From Granulosicoccus sp036478595 (GTDB taxonomy: Bacteria; Pseudomonadota; Gammaproteobacteria; Granulosicoccales; Granulosicoccaceae): a stretch of 64,000 nucleotides of DNA. Below the pieces are notes generated by a model. The model had not been told where the DNA came from, made no database searches, and saw only the letters and a list, made by a program, of their open reading frames with translations. Positions 26,265 to 35,777 of this stretch are shown here, piece by piece. Each line of letters begins with the position of its first letter. Positions within the stretch are counted from its first letter, which is position 1. Both the position numbers and the translations under genes were made by a program. The DNA lies in the NCBI GenBank assembly GCA_036478595.1, contig JAZGEF010000055.1:3457-67456 (forward strand), read 5' to 3'.

Positions 26265-27188
26265 TTAGAGCTTCATCAGCGCCCGTATATGAGCCGTAGC
26301 GCTCCTACCCAGTGCAGGCAGCGCGTACCCGCCTTCTAGCATTGACACGACTTTACCGCCTGCATGTTGCTCGGCCACGTCCATTAGCTTCTGTGTTACC
26401 CAGGTATAATCGTTATCATTTAGCGCCAACCCTGCGAGTGGATCTTCAAGGTGAGCATCAAAACCTGCGCTAACAATGACAAGTTGAGGCTTGAAGGCAT
26501 CCAACGCTGGCAAAAACTGTTCTGTAACAGCTGCACGAAACTCTGCACTACTCGTACCAGATGGCAGCGGCACATTCACACGTTGATTCTCTACGTTAGG
26601 GCGAAACCCACCAGGATAAAACGGATGCTGAAACGACGAGCAGAATAGGATCCGATCATCGCCATCCACTAAATCTTCGGTGCCATTGCCGTGATGAACA
26701 TCAAAATCGACAATCGCTACTCGCTCCAAGCCGTGCTGCTTAATAGCATGCCTGGCCGCAATGGCGACATTGCCAAAAAAACAAAAGCCCATAGCCTGCA
26801 CAAGCTCTGCATGATGCCCCGGGGGCCGTACCAAACAAAACGCGTTATGAACTTCCGCAGCCATCACTAGGTCAACGCCTAACATACCCGCGCCCACACC
26901 ACGTAAGGCAGCCGTTAGTGTGTGTTTATTCATTGCGGTGTCAGGATCCAGTTGCACACAGCCAGATTGGGGCGAGCTAGCAAACACTTGCCGCACGTAC
27001 GCCCTGCTGTGCGCAAGGTTAGGTGCGTCCTCAGCCGCGATCGGCGCATCGTGATGCACTAGATGATCAAATACATTCTGCTTTTTGAGTTGATCAAGAA
27101 TGGCATCAATGCGGCCGGGGCATTCGGGATGGCCTGGCGATATTTCATGTAGTACGCAATCGCGATGCGTGATTAGCGCTGTGCTCAT
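26265..27188 (-). CDS. class II histone-deacetylase-like amidohydrolase (AcuC/HDAC family)
   Basis: Zinc-dependent deacetylase fold, 307 residues. It shows the active-site HH (RPPGHHAE), zinc ligands in DFDVHHGNG and the Asp of SAGFDAHLEDP, and the transition-state Tyr in EGGYALPAL. Bacterial members deacetylate acyl-lysines (AcuC) or acetylpolyamines. It is divergent, with 72 bp between starts, from a Pat-type protein acetyltransferase at 27261, which suggests it may reverse acetylation set by that enzyme. That link is inference from position. Confidence 0.88.
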   Translation of the reverse strand: MSTALITHRDCVLHEISPGHPECPGRIDAILDQLKKQNVFDHLVHHDAPIAAEDAPNLAHSRAYVRQVFASSPQSGCVQLDPDTAMNKHTLTAALRGVGAGMLGVDLVMAAEVHNAFCLVRPPGHHAELVQAMGFCFFGNVAIAARHAIKQHGLERVAIVDFDVHHGNGTEDLVDGDDRILFCSSFQHPFYPGGFRPNVENQRVNVPLPSGTSSAEFRAAVTEQFLPALDAFKPQLVIVSAGFDAHLEDPLAGLALNDNDYTWVTQKLMDVAEQHAGGKVVSMLEGGYALPALGRSATAHIRALMKL

Positions 27189-27260
27189 GGTTCAGATCAG
27201 TGTAGGTGTTGGTGCGTCAATATAACAGAACCGTAGTCATCAATGAGGTAACATCGGCAT

Positions 27261-29906
27261 ATGCCAACGCTACATCTAGACAAGCTTCTAAACCCACAAT
27301 CCATCGCGATTGTAGGGGCTAGTGCGCGTGACAATTCACCCGGGCTGATCATCACGAGCAACGTATTGGAGGATGGCTACACAGGAGATGTGTTCTTAGT
27401 TAACCCGCGCTACAAAGCCGTGCTCGGGCGCGTTTGCCATAAGTCACTAAAGGTTATCAATAGCACACCAGATTTACTGATCGTGCTAAGCCCTGAGCGC
27501 ACAATCAAACGCACTTTAAAACAGGCTCACCAAATTGGCATCCGGGTGGCCATTGTGATGTCAGCAGTTAAAGACAGCACCGCATTGCACGCGCTGGCAA
27601 AAGAGATTGGCATCAGGTTACTAGGGCCCTACTGCGCAGGCATCATCCGTCCGCATTTAAAGCTCAATGCTACTTACTCTGCTAACAAAATCGAAGCCGG
27701 GCATTTGGCAATAATCAGCCAATCAGCATCACTAGGTGCTGCCATTCTCGATTGGGCTGAATCAGCTCGGGTGGGATTTTCGGCGTTGTTATCTACCGGT
27801 GGCGACACGGATATCAGCTTGCCCGATTTACTTGATCTCTTAGCTGAGGATCATCACACGCGGGCCATCATTGTATATGTAGACCGCATCTATCAGGCGC
27901 GAGAATTTTTAGGTGCAGTCAGTGCAGCAGCTCGAATAAAACCTGTCGTGCTAATGAAATCTACCCAAAATTCCGCCCGTTACTGTGATGCCATTACTCG
28001 CACAGGCCAAGTATTCTCTAGCGACCATGTATTACAGGCAGCGCTACAACGTGCAGGCGTGGTGCGTATTCGTACCTTTTCTAATTTATTTGAAGCCGCA
28101 AAAATTCTCACATCCAGTGCCCGCACAAAGGGTAAAAAACTGGTCATCATCAGTAACGGCGCGGCACCTTCTATGTTGGCGTGTGAACGTATTGAAACCA
28201 AAGGTTTCGCATTGCCATCTCTGTCAGAAAGCCTGAGCGGAACATTGGCTAATGAATTCAAGGGCAACTGGAGCGGTAAAAACCCGGTGGTATTAAGAGG
28301 CGCCGAAGCACTGGAGGTGCAGTATACATTCGCGATTAAAACCATCATCGCAAGTGGTGAGTTTGATGCGGTGTTAGTGATATACGTGCCCGACTCGCGC
28401 AACGACCCACTTCAGCTAGCGCAAGCGGTTATTAGTACCCAGCCTTGGCCAATACCCGTATTAACGACATGGATGGGTGATGCCCAAGTCGCGAGCAGCC
28501 GAGAACTATTTGCCGCTAACAACCTACCCACCTTTCGTACGCCAGAGGCAGCCACCGACGGCTTCGACTTTCTGCATCGTTATCATGTGAGCCAGCAGCA
28601 GCTACTACAACTACCCAACCCAGCGTCTCGGTTTACCCGCGCCGACGTAGCTGCAGCCAAACAATTGGTTAATGCTTCATTGATGCAAGGTGACAGAGTA
28701 CTAGGGCCACAAAAAACACGCAGCTTACTCAAATTATTTGATCTAGATGTATTACCCGGCAAACGGGTATTATCCGTAACAGAGGCGGTAGCGTCGGCGG
28801 AACGAATTGGATATCCCGTTGCATTAACACTAGTGTCACCTAATATAAAGTACAAAGCCGAAATTGGTGGTGTGCGGCTAAACATTAACAATGTATCCGA
28901 TTTACGCGAAGCGTTTGAGCAAATCGAGACGCAAGCTAAAACTAAGCGGCCAGACGCTCACTATCGCGGCATGTTGATTGAAGCGATGTACTGCCAAGTC
29001 AACTCGCGCAACCTCGCGGTGAGTATTTCAAGAGATGCAACTTTTGGCCCGATGATTACCTTAAGCATAGGTGGTGATCTCACATCACTGTTACAACAAC
29101 GCTCTACACAACTACCCCCTCTTAATCAATTTTTAATTGATGATATGTTGGCAGAACCATTTATCGCCAACTATCTAGGCGAATTTCATCATAGCCGTGC
29201 AATCAAACACAAAGCCATCTCGCATGTGCTTAGGCAACTCTCAGAGCTAGCCTGCGAACTGCCACAAGTATTCTCGGTGCACATCAACCCGCTAGTAGTC
29301 TCCAGCACTCAAGCAGTGACAATGAACGCTGAAGTGGTTTTACAAAAGAGTCGAACAGAACACCGCTATGATCACTTAGCCATTCACCCCTACCCTTGGC
29401 AATGGATACGAGAGGCAACACTTAAACACAACAAAGCCATACAGATGCGCCCAGTACGCCCCGAGGATGCTGTACAGATCAGCGAGCTGATTAAACGTAT
29501 GTCGGCAGAATCACGCTACTTTCGTTTTATGCACGCAATTAACGAGCTCTCGCCTCGCATGGTGGTGCAATTCACTAAGCTGGATTACGATCGCCAGATG
29601 GCATTTGTTGCAGTATCCCAACAGGTTAATGATGTTGTGGGCGTAAGCCAATACAGCATTTTAAGTGACGGTATCAGCGCAGAATTTGCAGTAGCCATTG
29701 CCGACGACTGGCAAGGCGTGGGCTTAGCCAGCGCCCTGATGCGACTATTAATAGAACACGCTAAGGACAAAAAAATCCAGCAACTGCATGGCGATGTGCT
29801 GGCAACCAACTCAGCCATGCAGCATTTAATGAACTCACTAGGGTTTACGGCAATTCGTAAACCAGACGAGCTCGACGTTCTCATTTATACCTTTCAACTA
29901 AGTTAA
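27261..29906 (+). CDS. Pat-type protein lysine acetyltransferase (acyl-CoA synthetase-like + GNAT)
   Basis: An 881-residue fusion of the PatZ/YfiQ type. Domains in order: CoA-binding Rossmann (about 10-130), succinyl-CoA-ligase-like domains (about 145-460), ATP-grasp (about 480-700) and a GNAT domain (about 725-875) with the acetyl-CoA segment DDWQGVGLASALM. In Salmonella and E. coli this enzyme acetylates acetyl-CoA synthetase and other proteins, and the ADP-forming synthetase part is a sensor rather than a catalyst. GAGG at about 27245 precedes the ATG. It is divergent from an HDAC-like gene and followed after 2 bp by an alpha/beta hydrolase. Confidence 0.9.
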   Translation: MPTLHLDKLLNPQSIAIVGASARDNSPGLIITSNVLEDGYTGDVFLVNPRYKAVLGRVCHKSLKVINSTPDLLIVLSPERTIKRTLKQAHQIGIRVAIVMSAVKDSTALHALAKEIGIRLLGPYCAGIIRPHLKLNATYSANKIEAGHLAIISQSASLGAAILDWAESARVGFSALLSTGGDTDISLPDLLDLLAEDHHTRAIIVYVDRIYQAREFLGAVSAAARIKPVVLMKSTQNSARYCDAITRTGQVFSSDHVLQAALQRAGVVRIRTFSNLFEAAKILTSSARTKGKKLVIISNGAAPSMLACERIETKGFALPSLSESLSGTLANEFKGNWSGKNPVVLRGAEALEVQYTFAIKTIIASGEFDAVLVIYVPDSRNDPLQLAQAVISTQPWPIPVLTTWMGDAQVASSRELFAANNLPTFRTPEAATDGFDFLHRYHVSQQQLLQLPNPASRFTRADVAAAKQLVNASLMQGDRVLGPQKTRSLLKLFDLDVLPGKRVLSVTEAVASAERIGYPVALTLVSPNIKYKAEIGGVRLNINNVSDLREAFEQIETQAKTKRPDAHYRGMLIEAMYCQVNSRNLAVSISRDATFGPMITLSIGGDLTSLLQQRSTQLPPLNQFLIDDMLAEPFIANYLGEFHHSRAIKHKAISHVLRQLSELACELPQVFSVHINPLVVSSTQAVTMNAEVVLQKSRTEHRYDHLAIHPYPWQWIREATLKHNKAIQMRPVRPEDAVQISELIKRMSAESRYFRFMHAINELSPRMVVQFTKLDYDRQMAFVAVSQQVNDVVGVSQYSILSDGISAEFAVAIADDWQGVGLASALMRLLIEHAKDKKIQQLHGDVLATNSAMQHLMNSLGFTAIRKPDELDVLIYTFQLS

Positions 29907-29908
29907 AT

Positions 29909-30793
29909 ATGATTAGCCATACAACCGCCGCACCCGAATCAGCTTCATTCGAAATTGATGGCCAGACAATCACGGGTATCAGACATCGCAACCCAAACAC
30001 CGAGCCTACTGTGCGTTTATTGTGCGTGCATGGCTGGCTGGATAACGCAAACAGCTTTCTTCCGTTGATGCCACTACTGCCAGAAGTTGATTTATTGGCC
30101 ATCGACTTACCTGGCCATGGTTACTCGTCTCACATCAATGGCGGCTACAGTGTGCCGGATATGATGTACTGGGTTGCAGCCGTTGCCAAGGCTGCTGGAT
30201 GGGATAAGTACCATCTTGCTGGGCATTCCCTAGGTGGATGCATAGCGCCCTTGCTTGCAGTTGCCAGCCCGGACGCCGTGGAATCACTAATACTGATTGA
30301 ATCCAGTGGTTCGATGTCTGAAGAAGCCGATGCGTATCCTGAACGACTAACAAAGGCACTACGGCATCGAATGGCGCCCGAGCAATTTCAGCCCAAAGCC
30401 TACAAAGACAAACAAGATGCAGTGAACGCACGTTTACGCGCTGCAAAAATGAATCCTATTTCAGCGCGACTTATAATCGATCGGCAGGTAAAACAAGTTG
30501 AAGAAGGTTGGCTATGGCGGTTTGATCCCAGGTTGCGTATGGCCACCCCTCAGTATCAAACCGAGGCGCAAGTGCGATCAGTACTGGCAGCCATACCCTG
30601 CACAACATTAAGCATTTTGGCAATGGATGGCTTCTTGAGCCAACGCGAAAACACGCACGACAGATTATCGTTAATTGAGGATCACAAATCAGTGACGTTA
30701 ATGGGCAACCATCACTTACATATGGATACACCCGATCCCGTCTCGGCAGCAATCAATCAGTTTTTAGGCACGCGCCCACATATGGGTGGTTAA
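29909..30793 (+). CDS. alpha/beta hydrolase
   Basis: A 294-residue soluble hydrolase with the oxyanion-hole HGWLDN, the nucleophile elbow GHSLGG and a C-terminal His in GNHHLHMD. The cap region contains ESSGSMSEEADAYPERL. Its substrate is unknown. It sits 2 bp behind the acetyltransferase gene. Its stop overlaps the stop of the convergent helicase gene by 4 nt. Confidence 0.87.
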   Translation: MISHTTAAPESASFEIDGQTITGIRHRNPNTEPTVRLLCVHGWLDNANSFLPLMPLLPEVDLLAIDLPGHGYSSHINGGYSVPDMMYWVAAVAKAAGWDKYHLAGHSLGGCIAPLLAVASPDAVESLILIESSGSMSEEADAYPERLTKALRHRMAPEQFQPKAYKDKQDAVNARLRAAKMNPISARLIIDRQVKQVEEGWLWRFDPRLRMATPQYQTEAQVRSVLAAIPCTTLSILAMDGFLSQRENTHDRLSLIEDHKSVTLMGNHHLHMDTPDPVSAAINQFLGTRPHMGG

Positions 30794-33700
30794 TTGCCAA
30801 GTGTAGGCTGATCAGAGTCATCCAATGCTTGAGCATCGGAGCTTGCTGAAAACAACGAGATGACCTCGTCAGTGGACAGCTTCGTTAATGGCTCTTGTTC
30901 TGCATGATTCAGCGTCTGGTCGGCCAAGCTTTGCTTAGCTTGTTGCATACGCATGATCTTTTCTTCTACTGTATTACTGGCTACCAACTTATAAATAAAC
31001 ACAGGCTTGGTTTGCCCAATACGGTGAGCACGATCACTGGCTTGATTTTCTACGGCTGGGTTCCACCATGGGTCGTAATGGATAACCGTATCAGCGGCGG
31101 TTAAGTTCAAACCAGTACCACCCGCTTTTAAGCTGATGAGAAACAGCGGTATTTCACCATGTTGAAACGCATCGATGGCTTCATCACGCTTGCGGGTTCT
31201 GCCAGTGAGCTTCACGTATGGGATACCCGCATTCATTACTTCTGTTTCAATCAGGCCCAGCATTTCGGTAAACTGCGAGAACAACAATATTTTTTTGCCC
31301 TCACTGATCAGCTCGACGAGCATCTCCATCAGTAGTTCGGTTTTTGCAGATTCCTCAATATCACGAGCGGAATCAAGCTTGACTAACTTAGGGTGGCAAC
31401 AGGTTTGCCGCAATTTAAGCAGTGCATCAAGCATTTCGATATGACTGCGAGCCAAGCCTCGGCTTGCCAGCAACTGCCTAACACGCTGTTCCATAGTCAC
31501 GCGGATACTCTCGTACAAACGCGCTTGAGCACCTTCTAGCACCACCTCTCGAACAATCTCCGTCTTCGGCGGTAGATCTTTCGCCACCTGCTCTTTACGT
31601 CGACGCAACAAAAAAGGCCGTATCAACTGCACCAAGCGAGTTTGGCGCTCACCATTACCGTGAGATTCGATAGGCGTTTTAAAATACCGATTAAAATGTT
31701 TACGGCTACCCAAAAAACCTGGCATCAAGAAATCAAACTGCGACCATAGTTCGCCCAGATGATTTTCCAATGGCGTACCGGTTAAGCACAATTTGCGTTC
31801 CGCATCGATAGTTTTAACAGCCTGAGTAATTTTGGCCGTTGGGTTTTTAATCGCTTGCGCCTCATCCAGCACTAAATAACCAAACGATCTCTCGTGTAAC
31901 ATTTCGAGATCACGTGTGACTAGAGCGTAACTGGTAATCACGATATCAACGCTATTAAAATCAAACGCTTGCTGTTTTCGATTGCTGCCGTGCCATATAT
32001 GCGTGCTTAGCGTTGGCGTAAATTTTGCTGCCTCGCGTTGCCAGTTGCTAAGCAAACTGGTAGGCGCAACAATTAATGTGGTTGTGCTTAAGCGGCCAAT
32101 CGATTTTTCATGCAATAGATGCGCAAGGGTTTCCAGGGTTTTACCCAAACCCATGTCATCTGCCAGAATTCCGTTAAAACGAAATTCAGATAAAAACCCC
32201 ATCCATGCCACACCATCCAGTTGGTAAGGGCGTAAACGCGCGATTAGGGTGTCGGGCATAACCGGTGTCTGAATGCCCTCAAATTCTTGTAAGCGATTAG
32301 CAAGCGAAAATAGCTCTGACGCTCCAGTCCACGCAACCTTCAAGCCTTGCTGTTGCCAATGCTCATCTAAATCGGTCAGTGTACCCACGCGTTGGCGCGG
32401 TAATCTAAAGTCCCCTTGAGATGGATCATCAAACAGCTCTTGCAGTGTTTGCGCAACGGGTGCAAACAGTATCGGTGGTACTTCTAGCCATTGGCCACTT
32501 TTAGCTTGCACCAATATTGGTTGGTCTTTAACATCAGATTCAAGCCATTCAACGACTAAGGGCAACAGATCAAAGGATTGTCCGCCATGCGCTAGCTGCA
32601 ATGACATATCAAACCAATTGGATATGCTATCGCTAACCGTTGCTTGGATTTCAGTGACCGATTGAAATTCAAGATCAAACGGCTCACGTGTATTAACCTC
32701 CCAACCTGAGGCTTCAAGTTCCGAGCGGTTATTCATTAATTGGTGCCAAGTGCGCGCAATGGTTTGCACATCACGCGAGCGGGGCTTTCGATCAGCTACC
32801 GAGAAATATTCGGAGTCAGTTGCTGACGCAAGCTCAAAATCGACAAACCGTTTGCCAAAATCGACTGCGTAACGCGTTTCACGCACAAGGTCCCGTTTAA
32901 GTACCAAAGGCTTGCCATCGCTTGTTTTACCTTCGAGTGTCGCTTCGGCTTGCATACCGTCAAAAGGCAACAAATAATCACCATAACGAAACCGAATGGA
33001 TGCAAAAAACTCGCGAATATCAGCACTGTCTTCACGTGATTGCAAAATAAGCACTGGCTTGGGGTGCTCTTCAATGCGAACGAAGTTGGGTTCCACAGGC
33101 AACGGCATATGCGATTCAGGCAACCGCGACGCCAGATAGTTGCTGACGTTTTGCGCGTGCTCACGTGGCAGATTAGGCGCTCCAATTAGGTTCAACAAAA
33201 TACTGGTATCAGGCACCTGCTGCAGAGAGCCTGCTTCTAAATTTTCCGTGTCGACGTACCAGGGCGGACTACTAGGTATCAGCTGCCAATCGGCGCCGTT
33301 ATCCAATTCAACAAACAACGAAAGCTCGTCGTTGGCCGCTTCTTGCCATTCAAAATTTAAGCTACGGCTTGGCCCTAGGCTTAGGGGTTGGTCTCGACCC
33401 TCACCCCAAAAACAGCGGTGAGTAGCCAACAGTTTGTTCATCACCAAGTGACCAATATCACCTTCGATGGTTAGCGTACGATAGGTGACCTCATTATTTT
33501 TACCTACAGCCAGCTCAAGAATGCTGCGATCACTGGCTAGCACCCAATCTGGGTGATAGTAATGGCCGTGATAGCGATAGGGGGTTTCTTTGCCGTACCC
33601 CCCACGCTTGAGCAACCGGCTTTGCTGAATCGCGAGTGTGATTCCAGTCTTCACTTGGGTTAAAGCACCCGAGTCGAGTTGATAAAATAGCAGCGGCTCG

Positions 33701-34098
33701 CCCGGCGTGTGATCTTCTAGCCGAGGTGTTAAGTGGCGCCCCTGCTCGACCAGTTTTTGTAACCATCGATTAACCGCTCGAAGCGCTCGATCGTCGTCTG
33801 ACTGGGGCACGTTTTGCTTGTCAACCCAGCACAACAGCGCGGCAGCAACATGCTTACAATTGTATTGCACGGGACAAGAGCATTCTCCGTCCATGCGATG
33901 GGTGGTGATTAGAGTACGTTGCTGATAGGGTTCTGCAGTACTGCCCTGGACATTGCTGAACAGCATATTGTTTTCGGGCTGCCATTCGATTTCCAGCACC
34001 GAGCCGCTTGATTTATAGGCACGACCACGGGAAGTTGCCACGGAGCCGCATAGCTCAATGACATCATCGAAGTTAATGATACGTTCGGGACTGTTCAC
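30790..34098 (-). CDS. SNF2-family helicase with N-terminal SWIM zinc finger
   Basis: A 1102-residue protein with a SWIM domain near residues 60-95 (CSC...CKH zinc ligands), a long middle region, then the SNF2 ATPase: Walker A DDMGLGKT, DEAQ Walker B (LDEAQAIKN), LTGTPLEN motif III, and helicase C with GGTGLNLT and the QASDRAHRIGQ motif VI. It is likely a double-stranded-DNA translocase in transcription or repair, HepA/RapA-like but of the SWIM group. The start is GTG at 34096-34098. It is convergent with the alpha/beta hydrolase. Confidence 0.92.
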   Translation of the reverse strand: MNSPERIINFDDVIELCGSVATSRGRAYKSSGSVLEIEWQPENNMLFSNVQGSTAEPYQQRTLITTHRMDGECSCPVQYNCKHVAAALLCWVDKQNVPQSDDDRALRAVNRWLQKLVEQGRHLTPRLEDHTPGEPLLFYQLDSGALTQVKTGITLAIQQSRLLKRGGYGKETPYRYHGHYYHPDWVLASDRSILELAVGKNNEVTYRTLTIEGDIGHLVMNKLLATHRCFWGEGRDQPLSLGPSRSLNFEWQEAANDELSLFVELDNGADWQLIPSSPPWYVDTENLEAGSLQQVPDTSILLNLIGAPNLPREHAQNVSNYLASRLPESHMPLPVEPNFVRIEEHPKPVLILQSREDSADIREFFASIRFRYGDYLLPFDGMQAEATLEGKTSDGKPLVLKRDLVRETRYAVDFGKRFVDFELASATDSEYFSVADRKPRSRDVQTIARTWHQLMNNRSELEASGWEVNTREPFDLEFQSVTEIQATVSDSISNWFDMSLQLAHGGQSFDLLPLVVEWLESDVKDQPILVQAKSGQWLEVPPILFAPVAQTLQELFDDPSQGDFRLPRQRVGTLTDLDEHWQQQGLKVAWTGASELFSLANRLQEFEGIQTPVMPDTLIARLRPYQLDGVAWMGFLSEFRFNGILADDMGLGKTLETLAHLLHEKSIGRLSTTTLIVAPTSLLSNWQREAAKFTPTLSTHIWHGSNRKQQAFDFNSVDIVITSYALVTRDLEMLHERSFGYLVLDEAQAIKNPTAKITQAVKTIDAERKLCLTGTPLENHLGELWSQFDFLMPGFLGSRKHFNRYFKTPIESHGNGERQTRLVQLIRPFLLRRRKEQVAKDLPPKTEIVREVVLEGAQARLYESIRVTMEQRVRQLLASRGLARSHIEMLDALLKLRQTCCHPKLVKLDSARDIEESAKTELLMEMLVELISEGKKILLFSQFTEMLGLIETEVMNAGIPYVKLTGRTRKRDEAIDAFQHGEIPLFLISLKAGGTGLNLTAADTVIHYDPWWNPAVENQASDRAHRIGQTKPVFIYKLVASNTVEEKIMRMQQAKQSLADQTLNHAEQEPLTKLSTDEVISLFSASSDAQALDDSDQPTLGN

Positions 34099-34446
34099 CG
34101 CGTGATTGTACCCGCATTAACCCCATTGGTTGCCCCCGCCGGGCAAGTAAAGTCATGATTGTTTGGCATCAAGCCTAGCTAGTGCCCATCCAGAAAGTAG
34201 CGCTACTGCGGACAACACTGGCAGGTAATCCGAGGCGTCGGACCGTTTTGCCTACTACATGCAGTTGCTTAAGAATCAAGCCGCCCACGAGCATAAATTG
34301 CTCCAGTGCACAAAAAAGGCGCCTGCAACGGTGTCAAAACTGTGCGCAACTCCCGATTAAACAAATCTGATCAGTCGGTAACCCAATGCGGCTTATCAAT
34401 TTTGCCCAGGCGCCGTTACAAGGTATAGACCCAGGAGGTAGAACAC
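34099..34446. other. intergenic gap, only a ribosome site recognised
   Basis: No gene or RNA is visible in this 348-bp gap between divergent genes. GGCGCC palindromes recur near 34318 and 34410. The only clear signal is AGGAGG at 34433-34438, the ribosome site of the next gene. Confidence 0.5.
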
Positions 34447-34833
34447 ATGTACAAAGCCATGATCCGATGGTGCATGGCCGCTGTTTTAGCATCGACAGTT
34501 GCCAGCTGCGCCAGCACCCCAAAACCACTCGAAGCAATGAGCCAATCACGCAATGCCGTAGCTCAGGCAGATACAAACGACATTCGTGAATATGCCCCCA
34601 TGGAGCTGATGCAAGCCAAAGAACAACAAGATATGGCCGAACGTGCCCTTATAGCGGAAGAATACACGCAGGCAAAACGCCACGCCGAACAGGCTGCTGT
34701 TTTAGCAGAGCTCGCCACCGCCAAGGCTAATGCTGAAAGATCACGATCAGCGGTACGTCAGGTAGATGGCAACATTAAAACCATGCAACAAGAAGTTGAT
34801 AGCACGCCAAAGCCTGCTATCCAACTACGATAG
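34447..34833 (+). CDS. DUF4398 lipoprotein
   Basis: A 128-residue lipoprotein: signal sequence with lipobox VASC (Cys about residue 19), then a helical, Ala/Glu/Gln-rich DUF4398 domain with heptad-like repeats (about 30-110). AGGAGG with good spacing fixes the ATG. DUF4398 proteins are typically next to an OmpA-type lipoprotein, as here (10 bp gap), and are believed to be part of the envelope; function unknown. Confidence 0.82.
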   Translation: MYKAMIRWCMAAVLASTVASCASTPKPLEAMSQSRNAVAQADTNDIREYAPMELMQAKEQQDMAERALIAEEYTQAKRHAEQAAVLAELATAKANAERSRSAVRQVDGNIKTMQQEVDSTPKPAIQLR

Positions 34834-34843
34834 AGAGATTAAG

Positions 34844-35659
34844 ATGATGCTGAACACACACCATTCACTTTTCGCCGCGGCTACGCTAGTACTCAGCCTC
34901 GCCGCTTGCAGCAGTGCACCCAAGCAGGTCGAATCACTCGAAACTGCACGCGCCGCCTATTCGCAAAGCAGCAGTAATGAGAATATCGTTCAACTTGCGC
35001 CGACCGAACTAGATGCAGCACGCCAAGCACTAAGCGAAGCCGATCGTCTTTGGAAAAACGATGCCGACGCCCCTAAGATTGAGCACTACGCCAACTTGGC
35101 CAACCAAAAGCTGCAGATTGCACAACTTGTTGTAGACCAAAAGCTTGCCGAGGAGCAACTGGGTACAAAAAAGGCTGAACAACAAGAGACTCAACTGAGT
35201 TTGGCTCAAGCACGCACAACGCGCGCGCACCACGCCGCAATAGCGTTTGATAAGCAGGTTAACGACATGCAGGGCCGTACTACACACCGCGGTATTGTGA
35301 CGATATTGAGCGATGATTTGTTCGAAGTAAATTCAGGCGCGCTGACATCTGCCTCAGGCTACAAAATCAGTACAATCGTGAATTTCTTGAAAAAGAATCC
35401 CAAGCGTAGTGCGATAATTGAAGCGCATACCGACAACCAGGGTGACCCTGATTTTAATCTAGACTTATCGCGCGACCGTGCTTATGCAGTACGTTCAGCA
35501 TTAAAGGAACGCGGCATTGAAAGCGATCGTCTCAAAGCATTGGGTTATGGAGGGTCTGCGCCGTTAAATTCGGACAATACAGCGGACTCTCGTCAGGCAA
35601 ATCGCCGCGTTGAAATAACCTTTCCTGATACGCCGATGTATCTTAGCTCAGCAGAGTAA
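34844..35659 (+). CDS. OmpA-family lipoprotein with DUF4398-like N-terminal part
   Basis: A 271-residue protein from ATG 34844: lipobox LAAC near residue 21, then a DUF4398-like helical segment (about 28-130) related to the neighbouring protein, and a C-terminal OmpA/Pal peptidoglycan-binding domain (about 150-265) with EAHTDNQGDP, LSRDRAYAVRSAL and RQANRRVEI. It should link the outer membrane to the peptidoglycan. The first of two adjacent ATGs is chosen; the choice alters one residue only. Confidence 0.9.
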   Translation: MMLNTHHSLFAAATLVLSLAACSSAPKQVESLETARAAYSQSSSNENIVQLAPTELDAARQALSEADRLWKNDADAPKIEHYANLANQKLQIAQLVVDQKLAEEQLGTKKAEQQETQLSLAQARTTRAHHAAIAFDKQVNDMQGRTTHRGIVTILSDDLFEVNSGALTSASGYKISTIVNFLKKNPKRSAIIEAHTDNQGDPDFNLDLSRDRAYAVRSALKERGIESDRLKALGYGGSAPLNSDNTADSRQANRRVEITFPDTPMYLSSAE

Positions 35660-35715
35660 TCGTATCGCTTTTCACTTAGCGCCTACAATATCGCCTAACA
35701 AAGGCGACTGACAAG

Positions 35716-35749
35716 ATAAACAAGGCGGCCCCAGGGTCGCCTTGTTTAT
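35716..35749. terminator. bidirectional terminator hairpin
   Basis: A perfect 12-bp stem, ATAAACAAGGCG with CGCCTTGTTTAT, around a 10-nt loop, placed between the convergent OmpA-type gene and the CBM9-like lipoprotein gene. The AT-rich stem ends provide T-rich tails for both directions. Confidence 0.75.
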
Positions 35750-35777
35750 GTCTGCCACCGCGGAGACAACAGGTTTG

